From: Amoebidium appalachense
Taxonomy: Eukaryota > Ichthyosporea
Direction: 5' to 3'
Length of the DNA: 64,000 nt
NCBI GenBank assembly: GCA_963693365.1
Contig: CAVNZM010000007.1
Span: 4,588,001-4,652,000, forward strand
The notes under the pieces are model-generated. The model did no database searches. It was not told the origin of the DNA and saw only the letters and a list, made by a program, of their open reading frames with translations. Below are positions 40,760 to 53,716 of the stretch, piece after piece; position 1 is the first letter of the stretch; the number at the start of each line of letters is the position of its first letter. The position numbers and the translations under genes are program-made.

Positions 40760-42215
40760 ATGGCGCCAGCTGCGTGGGTGCGGCTGCGGGCGGCGCTGGT
40801 GTGGCACTTCAACACCAACCGGCAGGAGCGCTCGGCCGAGGAGGTGCGGCGCGAAGGGCTGCTGCTTGGCCGCCGTTCAACCGCTGGCTCATGGTGCCGG
40901 CAGCCATAGTTGTGCAGGCCTGTGTGGGCGAGTACTTTGCCTGGACCGTCTACAACGTGCCCATCGAGAGGCACCTGGGCGCCACCGAGGGCACTGCCGC
41001 CGTAACCATCTTCATCATGTATGTCTTTGTGGGCTTGTCAGCCGCCGCGTGCGGGCCCCTGGTTGACCGCAAGGGCCCGCGGCGGTCGCTGCAGGCGGGT
41101 GGGACGGTGATCTATGCGGGCCACATGGTGGCGGCCCTGGGCGTGCACCTGCGCAGCATGGGCCTTGTCTACTTCGGCTACGGCGTACTCGTGGGCCTGG
41201 GCACGGGCGTGGCGTTTCTGTGCCCCATCAGCCCGCTGCTCAAGTGGTTTCCCGAGCGCCGCGGGTTGATGGCCATGTTGGGGGTGGTGGGGTTCAATGT
41301 GGGCACCATCACGCTCAGTCTGCTGGAGGGCCTGCTGATACCCCACGTAGGGGTGTCGTGGACGCTGGGCGTGCTGGGCACGGCCTGCTACCTCCTGTTC
41401 CTGGCCAGCTCGCTCGTGCTGCGCACGCCACCGCCTGGCTGGTCACCGGGCCTCCCGCCCCCAGCTCCCCAAACCGCCTCCAGCGCGTGGGACACAGAGA
41501 AGGCCAAGGTCGGGGCAGACACGGCGCTGCCCCCCGACTCCACGGCGGCAGACATAGGCCCGAGCCCAGCCCCGGCAGCCCCGGCCGACACTGAGTGGAC
41601 GCTGCTGCAGAGCCTGCGCACGCGGGCATACGCCTGCACGTACTTCATGTTTGTGGCCGTGCACGTGCCCCCCTTCCTGCTGTCGGCAAAGCTGGCCGAC
41701 ATGTGCGTGCTGCAGTTTGGCGTGTCGCAGGGCACGGCCTCCTTGGTGGTGGCCGGCTATGCGGCCATAGGCATAGTGGGCCGCCTGGTGTCCGGCACCA
41801 CCTCCGACCGCCTGGGCCGCCGCAACTTCTACCTTGCGTCTCTGGGTGTGCAGGGGGTGTGCCTGCTGACCCTGCCCACGGTGTTTTCCCGCGGCCTGTT
41901 TGGGGTCTTTGTGGTGCTGGTCATGGCCATGGGCGTAGTGAACATTGGCGCCACACTGGCTGCTGGGTTCCTGGCCGACCTATTCGGGCCCGTGCACGTA
42001 GCTGGGCTGTATGGGTTCCTGCTGACGGCTGCACCCACGTGTGTTGGGGTGATTGGCGGCACGGTGTTTGCCAGCATCTACAAGGCCCAGGCGGCCACAC
42101 AGACGGGCCGGGAGTCTACAACATCAACTTCTACTGGATGGCTGCCCTGGCCTTTGTTGGCTTTGCCGTCACCCTGCTGATCAAAAAGCCAACCAGACAT
42201 GTCCTTGCACTGTGA
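40760..42215 (+). CDS. Major facilitator superfamily transporter, two frameshifts
   Basis: Intronless, about 485 codons when frame is followed across two one-base losses. MFS proteins move small solutes through membranes; FNRWLMVPAAIVVQACVG with EYFAWTVYN resembles the oxalate/formate-antiporter branch, so the substrate may be a carboxylate, which is unproven. Twelve hydrophobic helices are apparent. The first-half signature GPLVDRKGPRRS and second-half VSGTTSDRLGRRNF are both present, with a Pro/Ala/Asp-rich central loop near 41410-41590. The start ATG at 40760 (GTGACATGG) opens a frame to LLLGR, then the frame changes at about 40868-40878 before PFNRWLM. A second change at about 42105-42112 precedes GVYNINFYWMAALAFVGF and the end. 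Both sites sit in short G/C runs missing one base, which suggests sequencing error. A recent pseudogene is the alternative. Confidence 0.85.
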
Positions 42216-43019
42216 GCACCCTGTGAAGTTTGTACTTGAGTGGGCCTGGAGGCTATCTGGTGGTGGACTGGATGTACTGTGTGCACAGTCCCCATGGTTG
42301 TAGTGGGCCCTGGCCCTGCATGTATCTATGTGTCGAATGGTAGCATGAAGTCACTTACTGCTTGGCATGAGGGGTGGCAAACATAATTTTGGTGTTAGCA
42401 TATGGTCCAACATGTGTGCCAGAATGATGTTGCCTCGGCATGTGTGTGCCATAGAGAAAGCCGGATGCATGGTACTACAACACGAAATATTTTGGCTTTG
42501 CCTGCTTTCTCGCCCGTTACATAAAATTCACCCAAGCAGGCAATCATTTGAATAAATCCAACATATGATCATGACCGAGATTAGGCAAGAGCCTGGGGCA
42601 TTCCTGATTCACAGACCCTCGATCCCCATTGCAACCAAGCACAACATACATGTACACACTCACACACACACACGTTGTGAGCGTAATCGTGCTCAACCAA
42701 GCTCAGCCAAATCAAGATCAAGATCCTCAGAGCAGTCCACTGCATTGTGACTTGCTAGGCTCCGAACGTTCGAGTTCCAACTTGAGCACAAACACTCGTT
42801 CGTATGCGGCTGTAAAGAGAGCAGCTGGTGACTGCAAGGCAAAACGGTTGCAGTTCTGAACAGCCCGACAAGGCTATGCTTTGCATGATAGTGTGACAGA
42901 TAGAGAGAGTATGTAGGGGCGGTCGATTGCCCACTGGACTGCTTAGGCCCTGGCCTCAGCTCAGCTGACGAAGATCTAGACGAGCTGCTAAGTCTATGAC
43001 ACACTGCCGAGGTTATAAC
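42216..43019. other. Transporter 3' flank and intergenic DNA
   Basis: No gene is recognised. Sequence is mostly unique with one short CA tract at 42655-42672. No AATAAA signal was seen close to the transporter stop. Confidence 0.6.
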
Positions 43020-43279
43020 ACACTGATACACAGTCTGCTGAGGTTATGACACACTGGTACACAGTCTGCTGAGGTTATGACACACTGGTACACAGTCTGC
43101 TGAGGTTATGACACTGGCACACAGTCTGCTCAGGTTATGACACATTGGTCTGTATAGTCTACTGAGGTTATGACACATTGGTCTATATAGAATCTGCCTG
43201 GCGGAGGTTATAACACACTGGTACACAGTCTGCTGAGGTTATGACACACTGGTACACCTACCACCTACTGAGGCGGTGT

Positions 43280-43315
<36 letters not shown>

Positions 43316-43430
43316 AAAGACGCCGCCTGAGTAGATGTTAAAACGTCGCACGTGCGCGGCAACACGTCAGTACGTGTTAGCTGGTACACAGTCTGCTGAG
43401 GTTATGACACACTGGTACACAGATACAGTA
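43020..43430. repeat. 31-bp tandem repeat interrupted by an inserted element
   Basis: Units containing TGAGGTTATGACACACTGG and TACACAGTCTGC repeat about eight times. Between 43258 and 43381 a 124-bp element is inserted. Removing it and one copy of TGGTACAC restores a normal repeat unit, which gives a clean empty-site comparison. Confidence 0.93.
43258..43381 (+). mobile_element. Non-autonomous hairpin element, copy 1
   Basis: 124 bp, starting CTACCACCTACTGAGGCGG and ending TACGTGTTAGC. It is flanked by perfect 8-bp direct repeats TGGTACAC (43250-43257 and 43382-43389). CTACTGAGGCGGTGTC near the left end pairs with GACGCCGCCTGAGTAG after a T-run loop, giving a 16-bp stem with two mismatches. 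AACACG...CGTGTT makes a second small hairpin at the right end. No coding capacity. The 8-bp duplication recalls hAT-type transposases, but obvious terminal inverted repeats are absent, so the class is open. Confidence 0.85.
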
Positions 43431-43579
43431 ACAATCCGTTTTCAAGAACCCCCCCAAAATCTGGTCGAGGGGCATGATGTTAGATTTGGACGGTCGAGGT
43501 GGTGAATCTTATGCAGTGGTAGGCCGAAAATAAGATTATGTGGATTTTCGCCTTAGCGGGCTAGAATCTTAGTTCTGCA

Positions 43580-43850
43580 ACCCCTAGCCCCTCCCCTCCC
43601 CCCTCCTCCATCCCCTCCCCTCCCCCCTCCCCCCCCCCCCCCCCCCCCCCCTCCCTCCTCCCCCCCCCTCTTCCCCTCTGAGCCCCCCCCCCCCCTCCCC
43701 CCTCCCCCCCCCCCTCCCTCCTCCCCTCCCCCCTCTTCCCCTCTGAGCCCCCCCCCCTCCCCCCTCCCCCCCCCCCCCTCCCTCCTCCCCTCCCCCCCTC
43801 TTCCCCCTCTGAGCCCCCCCCCCCCCCCCCCCCCCCCCCCGGCCCGGGGC

Positions 43851-43882
<32 letters not shown>

Positions 43883-43885
43883 CGC
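43580..43885. repeat. C-rich low-complexity tract ending in (CCG)n
   Basis: About 270 bases of C with scattered T, in which TCTTCCCCTCTGAGCCC recurs about three times at roughly 65-70-base spacing, ending in about ten CCG triplets (43852-43881). A decayed tandem array is likely. The complementary poly-Gly frames are not genes. Confidence 0.9.
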
Positions 43886-43899
43886 CTGCCCCACGGGCC

Positions 43900-44710
43900 T
43901 CTGAACACACGGCCTTGGCGCAGGAGATTAGTGTAACGTCATCGATTTTAGATTCAACTGATCGGAGTCGTGCATAATGATAGCGTTTCCCTTTCGAAAC
44001 ATGCAAGAAACAACTGCAAGGCAAAACCGTAGCGCACACTAACCGAAAAATAATAAAATAACAAAAACGTTCGTGCAGTAAAAACATACATACATATTTT
44101 ATACAAACTTTCGTACATATTCTATGGCATTTTCTACTACTGGCCGCTCACTGTGCCAACTCCGGATCCTTCTCATCTACCTCACATTTAGCCTAGATCT
44201 GCCTCTATAGGAGCTAACCAGGTCGAGCATCCTGAGTTGCTGCAATATCAGCGAGAAATAAGTGTGGATCAAAGCTGAGTACTACTGCTTTTGTCGTTAA
44301 TGCCAGCCTTTTCCTTCTCTTCCCTCTCATGGGCGCATGACTTATTTGTTGTTTGGTTTTTTCTTCTATCTGGCGTGTATGGGTGACACCGTGGTTTCTC
44401 GATTTTCTCAGAACCCACGAAGGCTGCAATCCCGCTCAGCATTGCTGCATTAGATGTCAAAGTCGTGCTTCTTCAAATTCTGAAAAAAAGGCAATCCGCC
44501 TCCTCCCCTCCCCCCACCCCCTTCTCCCCCCACTGTTACAGTGTCTCTCTTCCTCTCTTGCCCCTATACTTACTTTCCTTTTCTAACTCACTGCTCTCGT
44601 CCCGTGTCATACTCACCCATACAAAACCTCTCACGCTGTCCCCTGCTCCCTCCTCCCTCTCCCTCTTTCCTACGTCCGTCCCTGTCTTTCCTCTCTCTCT
44701 TCCCACCCCC

Positions 44711-44778
<68 letters not shown>

Positions 44779-45046
44779 CCCCGCCGCCGCCCCTCCCGCC
44801 CCCCGCCCCTCAATATCTTATAGCCCATTGGATGGCCGTTCATGGAATATATACCTCCCTCCTGTTCCCCTTTTCTTGAGTCCTCCAGGCTCTTATGTCT
44901 GTCAATGCAGAAACCCTCCTGGAAAGAAATTCACATACTTCAACCCCCCCCCCCCCCCCCCCCCCCGCCCTTCTCTATAGGCTTCCCCTGCCTCCCCTCC
45001 CTCGGCCTATACTCTATCTCGGTCCCCCCATTCCTCCGCCGGACCA

Positions 45047-45096
<50 letters not shown>

Positions 45097-45420
45097 ACTC
45101 TCCCTCTCACACACACACACTCCCTCACTCCTTCCGTCTCTCTCTCCTCCCCCCCCCCCCCCCCCTCCCACCCAAACCTCTATTCCCTTCTCTCTTCTCT
45201 CTCCTCCGCTTTCTGTCTCTCTATCTCCCTTCTCCTATGCCTTTTCGGGGGCCCCCCAGGCCCTGTGTCTGGTGACGCAAGCAACCCCCATGACCCGCAA
45301 AAAAGCTCAACTCGAAGCCCTCTCCCCTACCTCCCTTCCTCCCTCAGCCTTCCCCACTCCCTCCCTCCCTCGGCCTCCCTCCCTCCTTTCCTTTTCCTCA
45401 CACACCCACACTCTCGCCAA

Positions 45421-45457
<37 letters not shown>

Positions 45458-45541
45458 CCCCCCCCCCCCCCCCCCCCCTCTCTCTCTCCCCATCTCTTGC
45501 TCTTGCTCTCGCTCCCCCCCCCCCCCCCCCCCCTTTCTCGC

Positions 45542-45575
<34 letters not shown>

Positions 45576-46184
45576 ACCCACCCACCCCCTCCCTCCCCCC
45601 CGCTATGGTTGGCACAGACGGCCCAGTGTATACACTTCTGTGCTTCAGTTGCTGTTTTTTTTGGACTGGCGCCATAACTTAGAGGGTCATCAGCTGGGCC
45701 GCACGTGAAGGGGCATGGGTTCCGCCCTGAAGTTTCGCAGACTGAATTCATTCATAAAGTAATCAGCGTCCACATTGTTTGGCACAATATTTTCAAAGGC
45801 CGCTTTAGAAGCGTGTTTGCCTTCGTGACAGCATATGCAAGTCGTTCTTCACACAGAGACGGGTCCAACGAATAAAGAGAAGCTCGCAAACGTTAACACG
45901 TTCAGAGTCAAGCTGGCTGTTTTCCTTCTCAGCGATCCTCATCTGCGGTCGTATGTGAGATTCTACACTATTATTGTGTCTGCGCCTTCTTATTATTATT
46001 ATTGTTTTCTAAAACAAGCATGCGTCACGGGTGAGTAATAGTAAAGTGAAAGCTTTTTCGTGAGTGACCCGTACGTTTACTGGCACGTACTGACGTTGCC
46101 TGGGCTCCTATGAACTTGCCGTTCGCCTCACGATTTTTCCTTACACTCTCGCGACCGCATGGATGCTTTCTCTCGCGGCGGCTC
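43900..46184. other. Intergenic DNA, CT-rich from 44.5 to 45.6 kb
   Basis: 44500-45600 is almost pure pyrimidine on the plus strand, with poly-C runs (longest about 44710-44776), (TC)n at 45051-45087 and 45424-45455, and (CA)n at 45109-45121. The flanks (43920-44460, 45640-46180) are unique with no recognisable gene. Confidence 0.7.
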
Positions 46185-46192
46185 TACGGTCC

Positions 46193-46305
46193 CTACCACC
46201 TACTGAGGCGGTGTCTCCTTTCTTTTTTTTTTTTTTCACTTAAAAGGGACCGCCTGAGTAGATGTATAACGTCGCACGTGCGGCAACACGTCAGTACGTG
46301 TTAGC
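46193..46305 (+). mobile_element. Non-autonomous hairpin element, copy 2
   Basis: 113 bp, the same start CTACCACCTACTGAGGCGG and end TACGTGTTAGC as copy 1, with a shorter T run. It is flanked by perfect 8-bp direct repeats TACGGTCC (46185-46192 and 46306-46313). The inserted position and the target sequence differ from copy 1, so these are independent insertions. A partial match, CACCTACTGAGG, occurs again near 46356 without the rest. Confidence 0.85.
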
Positions 46306-46895
46306 TACGGTCCCGAGAGTCCAGTGTTCGCTGTAGATGTAAGGAAAAATACGAGTCACCTACTGAGGTGACAGGTACGTTTACGGGAGGCAGCCAGTCA
46401 TCGATCTTCGCCCACGCCCTTCACAACGCAGCAATCTACAATCAGTTGAATCTTGAAAGCGGCTCACGAGTGACGTTCAGGACCAAGGCCGTGTGTCGTG
46501 GCCTGCCCGCTTACTGTGTTATGTGCCGCAGTTGCAGTTTCTGTGCAGAAAATCGTCTGTATATGCATGCGCCTGCAGTAAAGCTTTTTTGGTGTCCAGA
46601 GCCTGTGAGCTCTGTGTGTACGTGTGAATTCTGTGTACGTGTGCTGCGGTTTATGTGTGTGTGGCATCATAATGGCTATGTGTGTGTGTGTACCGTAGTT
46701 GTGTGTGTCTGTGTACCCATGTGTATGGTGTGCCTGTGTCTGTGTGTCACATAATTTGTGTTGGTGGCGTGTGTGTGCCTGCGTGTGTGCGTGCGCATGC
46801 GCCAGTGTGTTTGTGAGAGTGTGTGCCACTGTGTGTATGAGTGTGCTTGTGTGTGTGTGCGCGCGCTCTTGTGTGTGGGGGGGGGGGGGGGGTGT

Positions 46896-46927
<32 letters not shown>

Positions 46928-47252
46928 GCGTGTCCGCGTGCGTGTGTGACTGTAGTGCATGCTCTTCAAAACCAAAGATCGACACTTGTAGTAGGCAAAC
47001 GAAGCAGCAAAAACTTCAGCAATCTGTCTGAAGGAAACAAAAAACCAACACACAACAACACCAAGAAAGCAAATTAAAATAAGAGCAAATTAAAATCAAA
47101 AATTAAAGTTCATCTTTTTCAAGCAACCAAAACAAGGCAAGTGCACATTCATTGAACAAGCTGCTGTTACAGTCACCTCCCACACCACCCCAGAAAAAGG
47201 CCCCATGCCTCAGGGGGGTAGTTTTTTTTTTTTTTTTTTTTTTTTTGCGCGG

Positions 47253-47287
<35 letters not shown>

Positions 47288-47654
47288 GTCAGCACAGATG
47301 AGTGTGCCGGTCGACGGTCCGGAGTATGGGAACCAAGATGTGTGGGTACGGTGTGTGTGTCTGTCTATGTGTGTGTGTGCGTGCGGTGTGTGTGTGCGCG
47401 TGTGCAGTGAGTCTTGTGTGTGTGTGTGGGGGGGGGGGGAGGGGAGGGGGGAGGAGAGGGGGGGGGGGGGGGGGGGGGGGAGGCTGTATACCACGGTGTG
47501 TGTCTGTATGCACGTGCGCCCGTGCACTTACGTGGATGTGTCACGTGTGCGCCCGGTTCGGACACAAAAAATCTCCAAAAGACAGTGTTCATCAGTGCAG
47601 TCGAACGGATTTCAATCGATTTTAAAAACTTTGAACAACGCAACAGTTACCTTT

Positions 47655-47925
47655 CAGAAACCCAAAGATGATGCCGATATCATCTACTCAATAATTCAAA
47701 ACAAGGATAGTGTCCGTCCAAACATGATGCCGATATCATCTACTCAATAATTCAAAACAAGGATAGTGTCCGTCCAAACATGATGCCGATATCATAAACT
47801 CAATAATTCAAAACAAGGATACTGTCCGTCCAAGCAGGTTGTCGATATCATCTATTCAATAATTCAAAACAAGGATAGTGTCCGTCCAAACATGATGCCG
47901 ATATCATCTACTCAGTAATTCCTCG
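47655..47925. repeat. 56-bp tandem repeat
   Basis: Five units containing ATGATGCCGATATCATCTA, CTCAATAATTCAAAACAAGG and ATAGTGTCCGTCC. GATATC and its flanks (GCCGATATCATC) vary least. Differences are single bases. Confidence 0.93.
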
Positions 47926-48508
47926 TCCTGCTCCTCCCACGCCATTATGTACAAAAAGGCCCCACGGGTCGGGATCCGGATAAAGGGGGAGGAGAGCTGT
48001 GAGATCAAAAAATCCCCTTCTACTTCCCTTCAGAAAATTCCCCATGTTTCCATATTTCACAAACACTAGTGGCCGCGCTTACATTAAATGGAAACCATCA
48101 CGATGTTGTACATGTTCAATACAGGTCCCTGCTCACTGCAACCATGTACGGCCGCATAAGGGCCCTAAAGTATGAGCCGAATTCATAAAGAAACACTTGG
48201 GGCAGTCTTGGCTCAGGCTGGCACACTGCACGTGCCATGCATGCGTGCAAAATTGATCAGCGGATCCCGGCACCGACAACATACAAATGTATACAGGTAA
48301 GCCCTTCGTGATTGGTGGATTGGGCCTGGGGCTGAACACTTGGGGGGAAGGGGGGAGGGGGAGGGGGGAAGGGGCGACACCACCACTACCGTGGACCACC
48401 ACAACCACCAACCACCAACCACCAACAAGGAATAGGGGGAAAGTGGCGACAGGGCCAGTGTGTGAGTGTGTATGCGTACGTGTGTGTGTGTGTGTGCGTG
48501 TGCGTCAC

Positions 48509-48630
<122 letters not shown>

Positions 48631-49516
48631 CCTGTGTGTGTTTGTTTGTGCTTGGTGGTGGTGGTGGGTAAGGGGCCCGGGTACCATATCAGGAGCGGGC
48701 AACTTTTGAATTCTCCCTCCCCGGCCCCGCCGGGGAAAATTTGAGGTTTTTGGACCTCAAAGAAGTCAAATCCTGCAAAATCCACTACCGGGAGGCCAAA
48801 AAGGGTGATTTCACAAAAAAGGAGGGTCATACATGAAAAAGAGAAAATGGGCGAGTTCAGTGGGCTGCCGATAAGTATATTTCGTGCTGGGCCGGTATAC
48901 ATGCTGCCGTGGTTGTTGCTGTAGACAGCAGTATGGCATTGCATGTGTCACGTGACCTGCACGTGAATGCGACCATGTGCAGGCACTGAGTCTAGGGGGA
49001 TTTGTGTGTGTGTTTTGGAGCACCGACAAGGCAGAGCCAGGGTGAGGGATGTGTAAACATGGAGTTTAGGGAGATCGTCCTGCTATTGTAACATGTGCAC
49101 AAAACAGCCACGTGCACCACACTCCGGTGTACAGAACAATAATATGCACATGCGTCACTGTAATATCATGTATGCGCATGCCGCACAAGGTTTAGGAGAC
49201 CACCACAGTATATACTATTTTCTTTTGGTTGATATCCATGTAGGAATGGTGTGTTGCAGTTGTCATGATCAGCCTGAGGCAGGCACGTGCACTCACTGAA
49301 TTACTAGAACTCATGAATAAGGTAAATTTGGGGCCAAGCTATTATTTCCCCCTTTTAAACGTTTTTTTAGCTCCAAGAACTTCGACGCCAAATTTCTATA
49401 TTGGGCCATCGTATATGATAATGAACACGTGTACTTAAAGTAGTTATATAAATATGAGCGGCCCGTTACAAATACAGTGACGAAAAACAGTGACCCACGA
49501 GCAGTTTTTCTTTCTA

Positions 49517-49565
<49 letters not shown>

Positions 49566-50312
49566 ACACACCAGACACACACACCACCACCACGGTGACC
49601 ACCACCACCACCACCACCACCACTCACCCCCCCAAAAAACCACACACATACGTGCACGTGTACAGAGACACACAGAACACCACCACCACCTCCACTGGAC
49701 CCCATTTCCTCGTTGTTTTCTTAAGCCTTCAGACCAGTCCTGTACACTGCCAGTGGAGTTAAACAATTGAATTCACCTAGGCTGACATGCATCCATGCAT
49801 GTGCCGCAAGATAACAACCCTATATGTGTGCAGCTGCAGCCTGCAGGCTAGACTCGCTGAAAAGACAATTGTCAGTGTGCATCCGACGCTTGCAGCTGCA
49901 GCTAGCCTCTGCAACATTAATACTTGCCAAGTGAATGCTCTTACACTTGATCATCATTCACTCAAAAAACCGAGGACCGACAGATTAAATATTAATGTCG
50001 ATCCGAATGATCAGCAAGTGTCTATGTGTACTACTATATACACACACACGTAAAAAGCGAAGCTATCAGTTACAAGGCACACCTGCTGCACCGGCACACA
50101 TACACATACACACCGGCAGATCGATGCTGTCAAAACTTACTTTCATGTACTTCGTAGGTCCGACACAGGTGCACATGAACACGTACATATGTACAAGCCG
50201 CGCGCACACCACACCACACATACACACGCACACACACTCACACACACACACACGCACACACGCACACACGCACGCACGCACACACACACACGCACACACG
50301 CACGCACGCGCG

Positions 50313-50357
<45 letters not shown>

Positions 50358-50782
50358 ACACACACACACACACATCACTGGGTGCGCTCGCTGGGGATTA
50401 GTTTTTTGGCACACTGTTGACTTTATCGTGTGTTTATTATTTGCTATTTATTGGCCAGCGGCCAACATTTAAAAATATATATACCTAAAAATAAATACTG
50501 ACTGCGGCCAGCAGACATTATACACCTTCCAGGACACATTAACACCAATAGTCTAACACACCATACTCTCGATCACAAGAATTACTAACAAACAGAGAAA
50601 AGTGCAAAGGCTCTGTACTATTACTCAGATTCTAAATTTTAATTCTTAACAGTAAACTTCGGAATGAAAGCTAGCCCCCCCCCCCCCCCCCCCCCCCCCC
50701 CAACATGACTGTACGAAGAACAGGTATAACTTGAAGCACTACAACACATATGAGATCCGTTACATTGGTGTACATTCCAATA

Positions 50783-52208
50783 TTAGACACTAGTTTGGCT
50801 ACTCTGACTACTCTGAGATCCTAATTGGCTGCCTGCAGACTTGCGGCCACGATTACTTTGCTTTCGATCGTGCCATTGCAGCTGCGTCTCTCCAGCAGGT
50901 GGCAACGCCAGGCCCAGCAGAGCAGATGCACGAGAAGGGGGTGGGAACTGCCCACCAGCCGAGGGCTGGCCCACATGGCCCAAGTAAGGATGGGGACCGT
51001 GCTGCGGCAGTAGCCCAGGCATGGGGAAGGCAGGGCCGGGCTGAGGCGGCATGATGTCCCACGGTGGGGGCCAGCCATGTGGGTGGTGCGGGCCTGGATG
51101 GGGTGCAGGGGGCATGTGCGGCACATGGCCCTGCTGCATGTCAAGCGCGGGTGCTGGTGGCATGGCATCCTGATTGGCTGCAACCCAACGTGGGCAGCTC
51201 TTGGCCCGATTGGAGCCGGGGCAGCCCTTGCCCTGGCGGCCACACGTCTTGCAGGTCTTGGGGGGCTCTCTGGGGTGGCTGCATAGGAGGGGGCACCGGC
51301 AAATCCATCTGCAGGGGCCCCTCAGGGCCAATGTTGCGATGCTTCTTGCCCACACGCATGGGCAAGGGCCGCTCACGCTGCGCCCCTGCATCGACACCGT
51401 CTGGAACAGGGAGGGGTGGCAGGGAGGCAGGCCGTATGGTTGCTGGCACAGCGTCTGCCCTCTCCTCGCGCATACGCTTGCGGTGATCTGCCAGGCCCTC
51501 GTGTGTGGAGCGCTGTGCATGTGCCGTCTGCCAGGTCTTCCACTTGTCGAAATGCTTCTTGATGTAGGCCGCATCCTTCATGTAGATTCCCCCAGCCACA
51601 GAGGCAGCCTTGTTGAAGTCTTGGGCCAAAGCCTCGAACAGCTGGCCGTTGGGCTTTGCATGTGCCTTGTAGGTGCCCAGGAGCAGCGTGCTGAATAGCT
51701 TGCGCTCCTGAGGGGTAAGCACCGGAAGGAAGGGGATGGCCACATGTTGCTTCTGCGCCAGGAACTTGTAGTCGCCCCTCAGTGCAGGGTCCGGCTGTGG
51801 TGTACCACGCGCCACCTGGTTGCCCCCCCCCATGGCAGCACCGTCACCCTCCTCGACCTCACAGTCCTCTGGCCCGCCCATCACGCCATTGGCTGCAGGG
51901 TCGTTGTTATCAGACGGAGGTGGGGGTGCGGGCACCGCAACTGGCTCCTGCGCCGGGGCATTGGCCACACAGGAGAGCGGGGCAAAGTTGAAGTACTCCT
52001 CCGGTAGCTTGTAGCAGCCTACGGGTACCCACTGGGGGTCGAGGTGATGGCCGTACAGCATCAGCGCCAGTGCCTCCATGTCGTCAACAATCCGGGGGCT
52101 GTAGTGGGGGGGCCCCGATGCCTGGCCCAGGCGGTTGCGGTAGTGTGCACGCAGGTTGTGGCGGTGGCGCCTATTGGACATGGTGGCGTCCAGCAGGCGC
52201 AGCGACAT
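50783..52208 (-). CDS. Unrecognised protein with zinc-knuckle-like motif, one frameshift
   Basis: Intronless, about 474 codons if one extra base near 51280-51295 is skipped (a C run before AGAGAGCC). Starts at 52208 (MSLRLLDATMSNRRHRH) or 52181. Visible parts: a basic N-terminus; YSPRIVDDMEALALMLYGHH; a Pro/acidic linker; a helical block LTPQERKLFSTLLLGTYKAH through AAYIKKHFDKWKTWQTAHA; then, after the frameshift, PPKTCKTCGRQGKGCPGSNR (CxxCGR...CP, zinc-knuckle-like); and a long Pro/His/Gly-rich tail with a Ser/Gln end. The helical block plus knuckle suggests a DNA-binding or transposase-derived protein, but I cannot place it in a family. If the frame is not restored, the product ends at 51141. 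Confidence 0.6.
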
Positions 52209-52239
52209 GCGTGTGGCCCCAAAGTGGGTGGCCAGGGGG

Positions 52240-52774
52240 TTGGAGTTGGAGGGGGCGTTGGAGGCACGGGGTCGGGAGTAGGGGGGGGGGGGTCGGGGGG
52301 AGGGAGGGGTTTCAGAAAAATCTTATTATTTTTATGATGGCTCTTGACAGGCGGGTCTAGACCACTAGAATTTCATATTATCAAGAATTTCTAGTGCTAC
52401 AATCTTATTAGAGGAAACTCTTATATGTAGCCTGCCCCTGTAGGCGCTCCGCTGCCGGGGGGGTTTGAATGCGGAACACGGTACGAAGTACGCATACACG
52501 AAGGACACATGCAAAGGCAAACATTCAAGTATGCAACATCAGCCATGCTCACAGTATGCGTCATAAGCATAGCCCATCCTCAGGGAGGGCCCAAGCCATC
52601 AATTGCGTCCGAGTTTCGACCCCTTAGCCCGCGTATATACGACTCTCCAACTCTAGACAGGAGAATCAACTGAACTTGGGAGGGTCAACCCGTCTTGATC
52701 AAAGACGAGCAGGGTTGCTTATGCAAGCAAGGTGAGCAAAACGGTGAATATGTGTAGGCACTCCGTGGTGGGTG

Positions 52775-52807
<33 letters not shown>

Positions 52808-53716
52808 AAGAGCTTTATGTATGTACACAGGAATGAGCAGCCAGCACATGCATGTAGGTGGCACTGACACAATGATTTTGAAGTGTGGTCACCGTGCATG
52901 ATCCAACATGGTTTTTTTCATCCGTCCGCCAATAAGATCATCCCGAAATCCGGTCGGGGGTCATCATCTCAATAAAATCCAATTTTGCCGGGGACGAAAT
53001 CTCAATGGCGGCGAATCTTCATGGCAGATGGTTTCTGCACATGCTGCTGAAGCCTTGACACACTGGTAGAGAGTTAACACCCACTGCTTACACCGTGCAG
53101 GGCCAACAGTGCACAACGTTAACAGTCGGTGGCCTGAGCAGGCACATTGCAAGATGGCCTGTAGCAGGCGCATCGCCTGACAGGCCCCATGGGCCCAGAA
53201 GGCCTACAGCTGACGTATGTGTGTGCTGGCTGGTTTGAATGCCACAGTCCAGACTGCCCTGCAAAGGGCAAAAGACTGGCGGAACTTGCATGCCATTTAC
53301 TTCATACAGTGAGAGGCAGTTGGGAAGCAACAAGGCACATGTCCATATTCGATCAACACATCCACAGGCGGTGATCACTAGTATGTACTATAATTAACAT
53401 ACATAACGGTAGTCTAAGAGGTCTACAACCCCCATACGGCAGTACATTTCAAGGTGGTGTGTGCACACCCCGTATGCAGCCACAGGGCTCGTCTGAATGA
53501 CCCTATGTACGTCGAGTGGAAACTCGTGTTTGTGGTAGGCACACGGTGCCGGCCTACACCACACACCAACCAATACAGCCACAGACAAATGCTGCTCCTT
53601 TGTGTTCTTGCTTTGCTGAATGCATGTGGGCCAGTGCTCCTTGATACCACAGGCCTGGCAGTCACCTTGGTGTGCCCCCACATGCACTATCCCAGCATGG
53701 TGCCACCCCACCCGCC
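52240..53716. other. Intergenic DNA upstream of the zinc-knuckle gene
   Basis: A poly-G run at 52770-52803. The remaining sequence is unique with no recognised gene. Several codon-scale frames exist on both strands but without motifs or splice chains. Confidence 0.6.

Noticed and set aside
43553-44087. Glycine-rich protein on the minus strand
   Set aside because: Derived wholly from the C-rich/CCG tract; amino-acid pattern follows the repeat and has no signal peptide or conserved ends.
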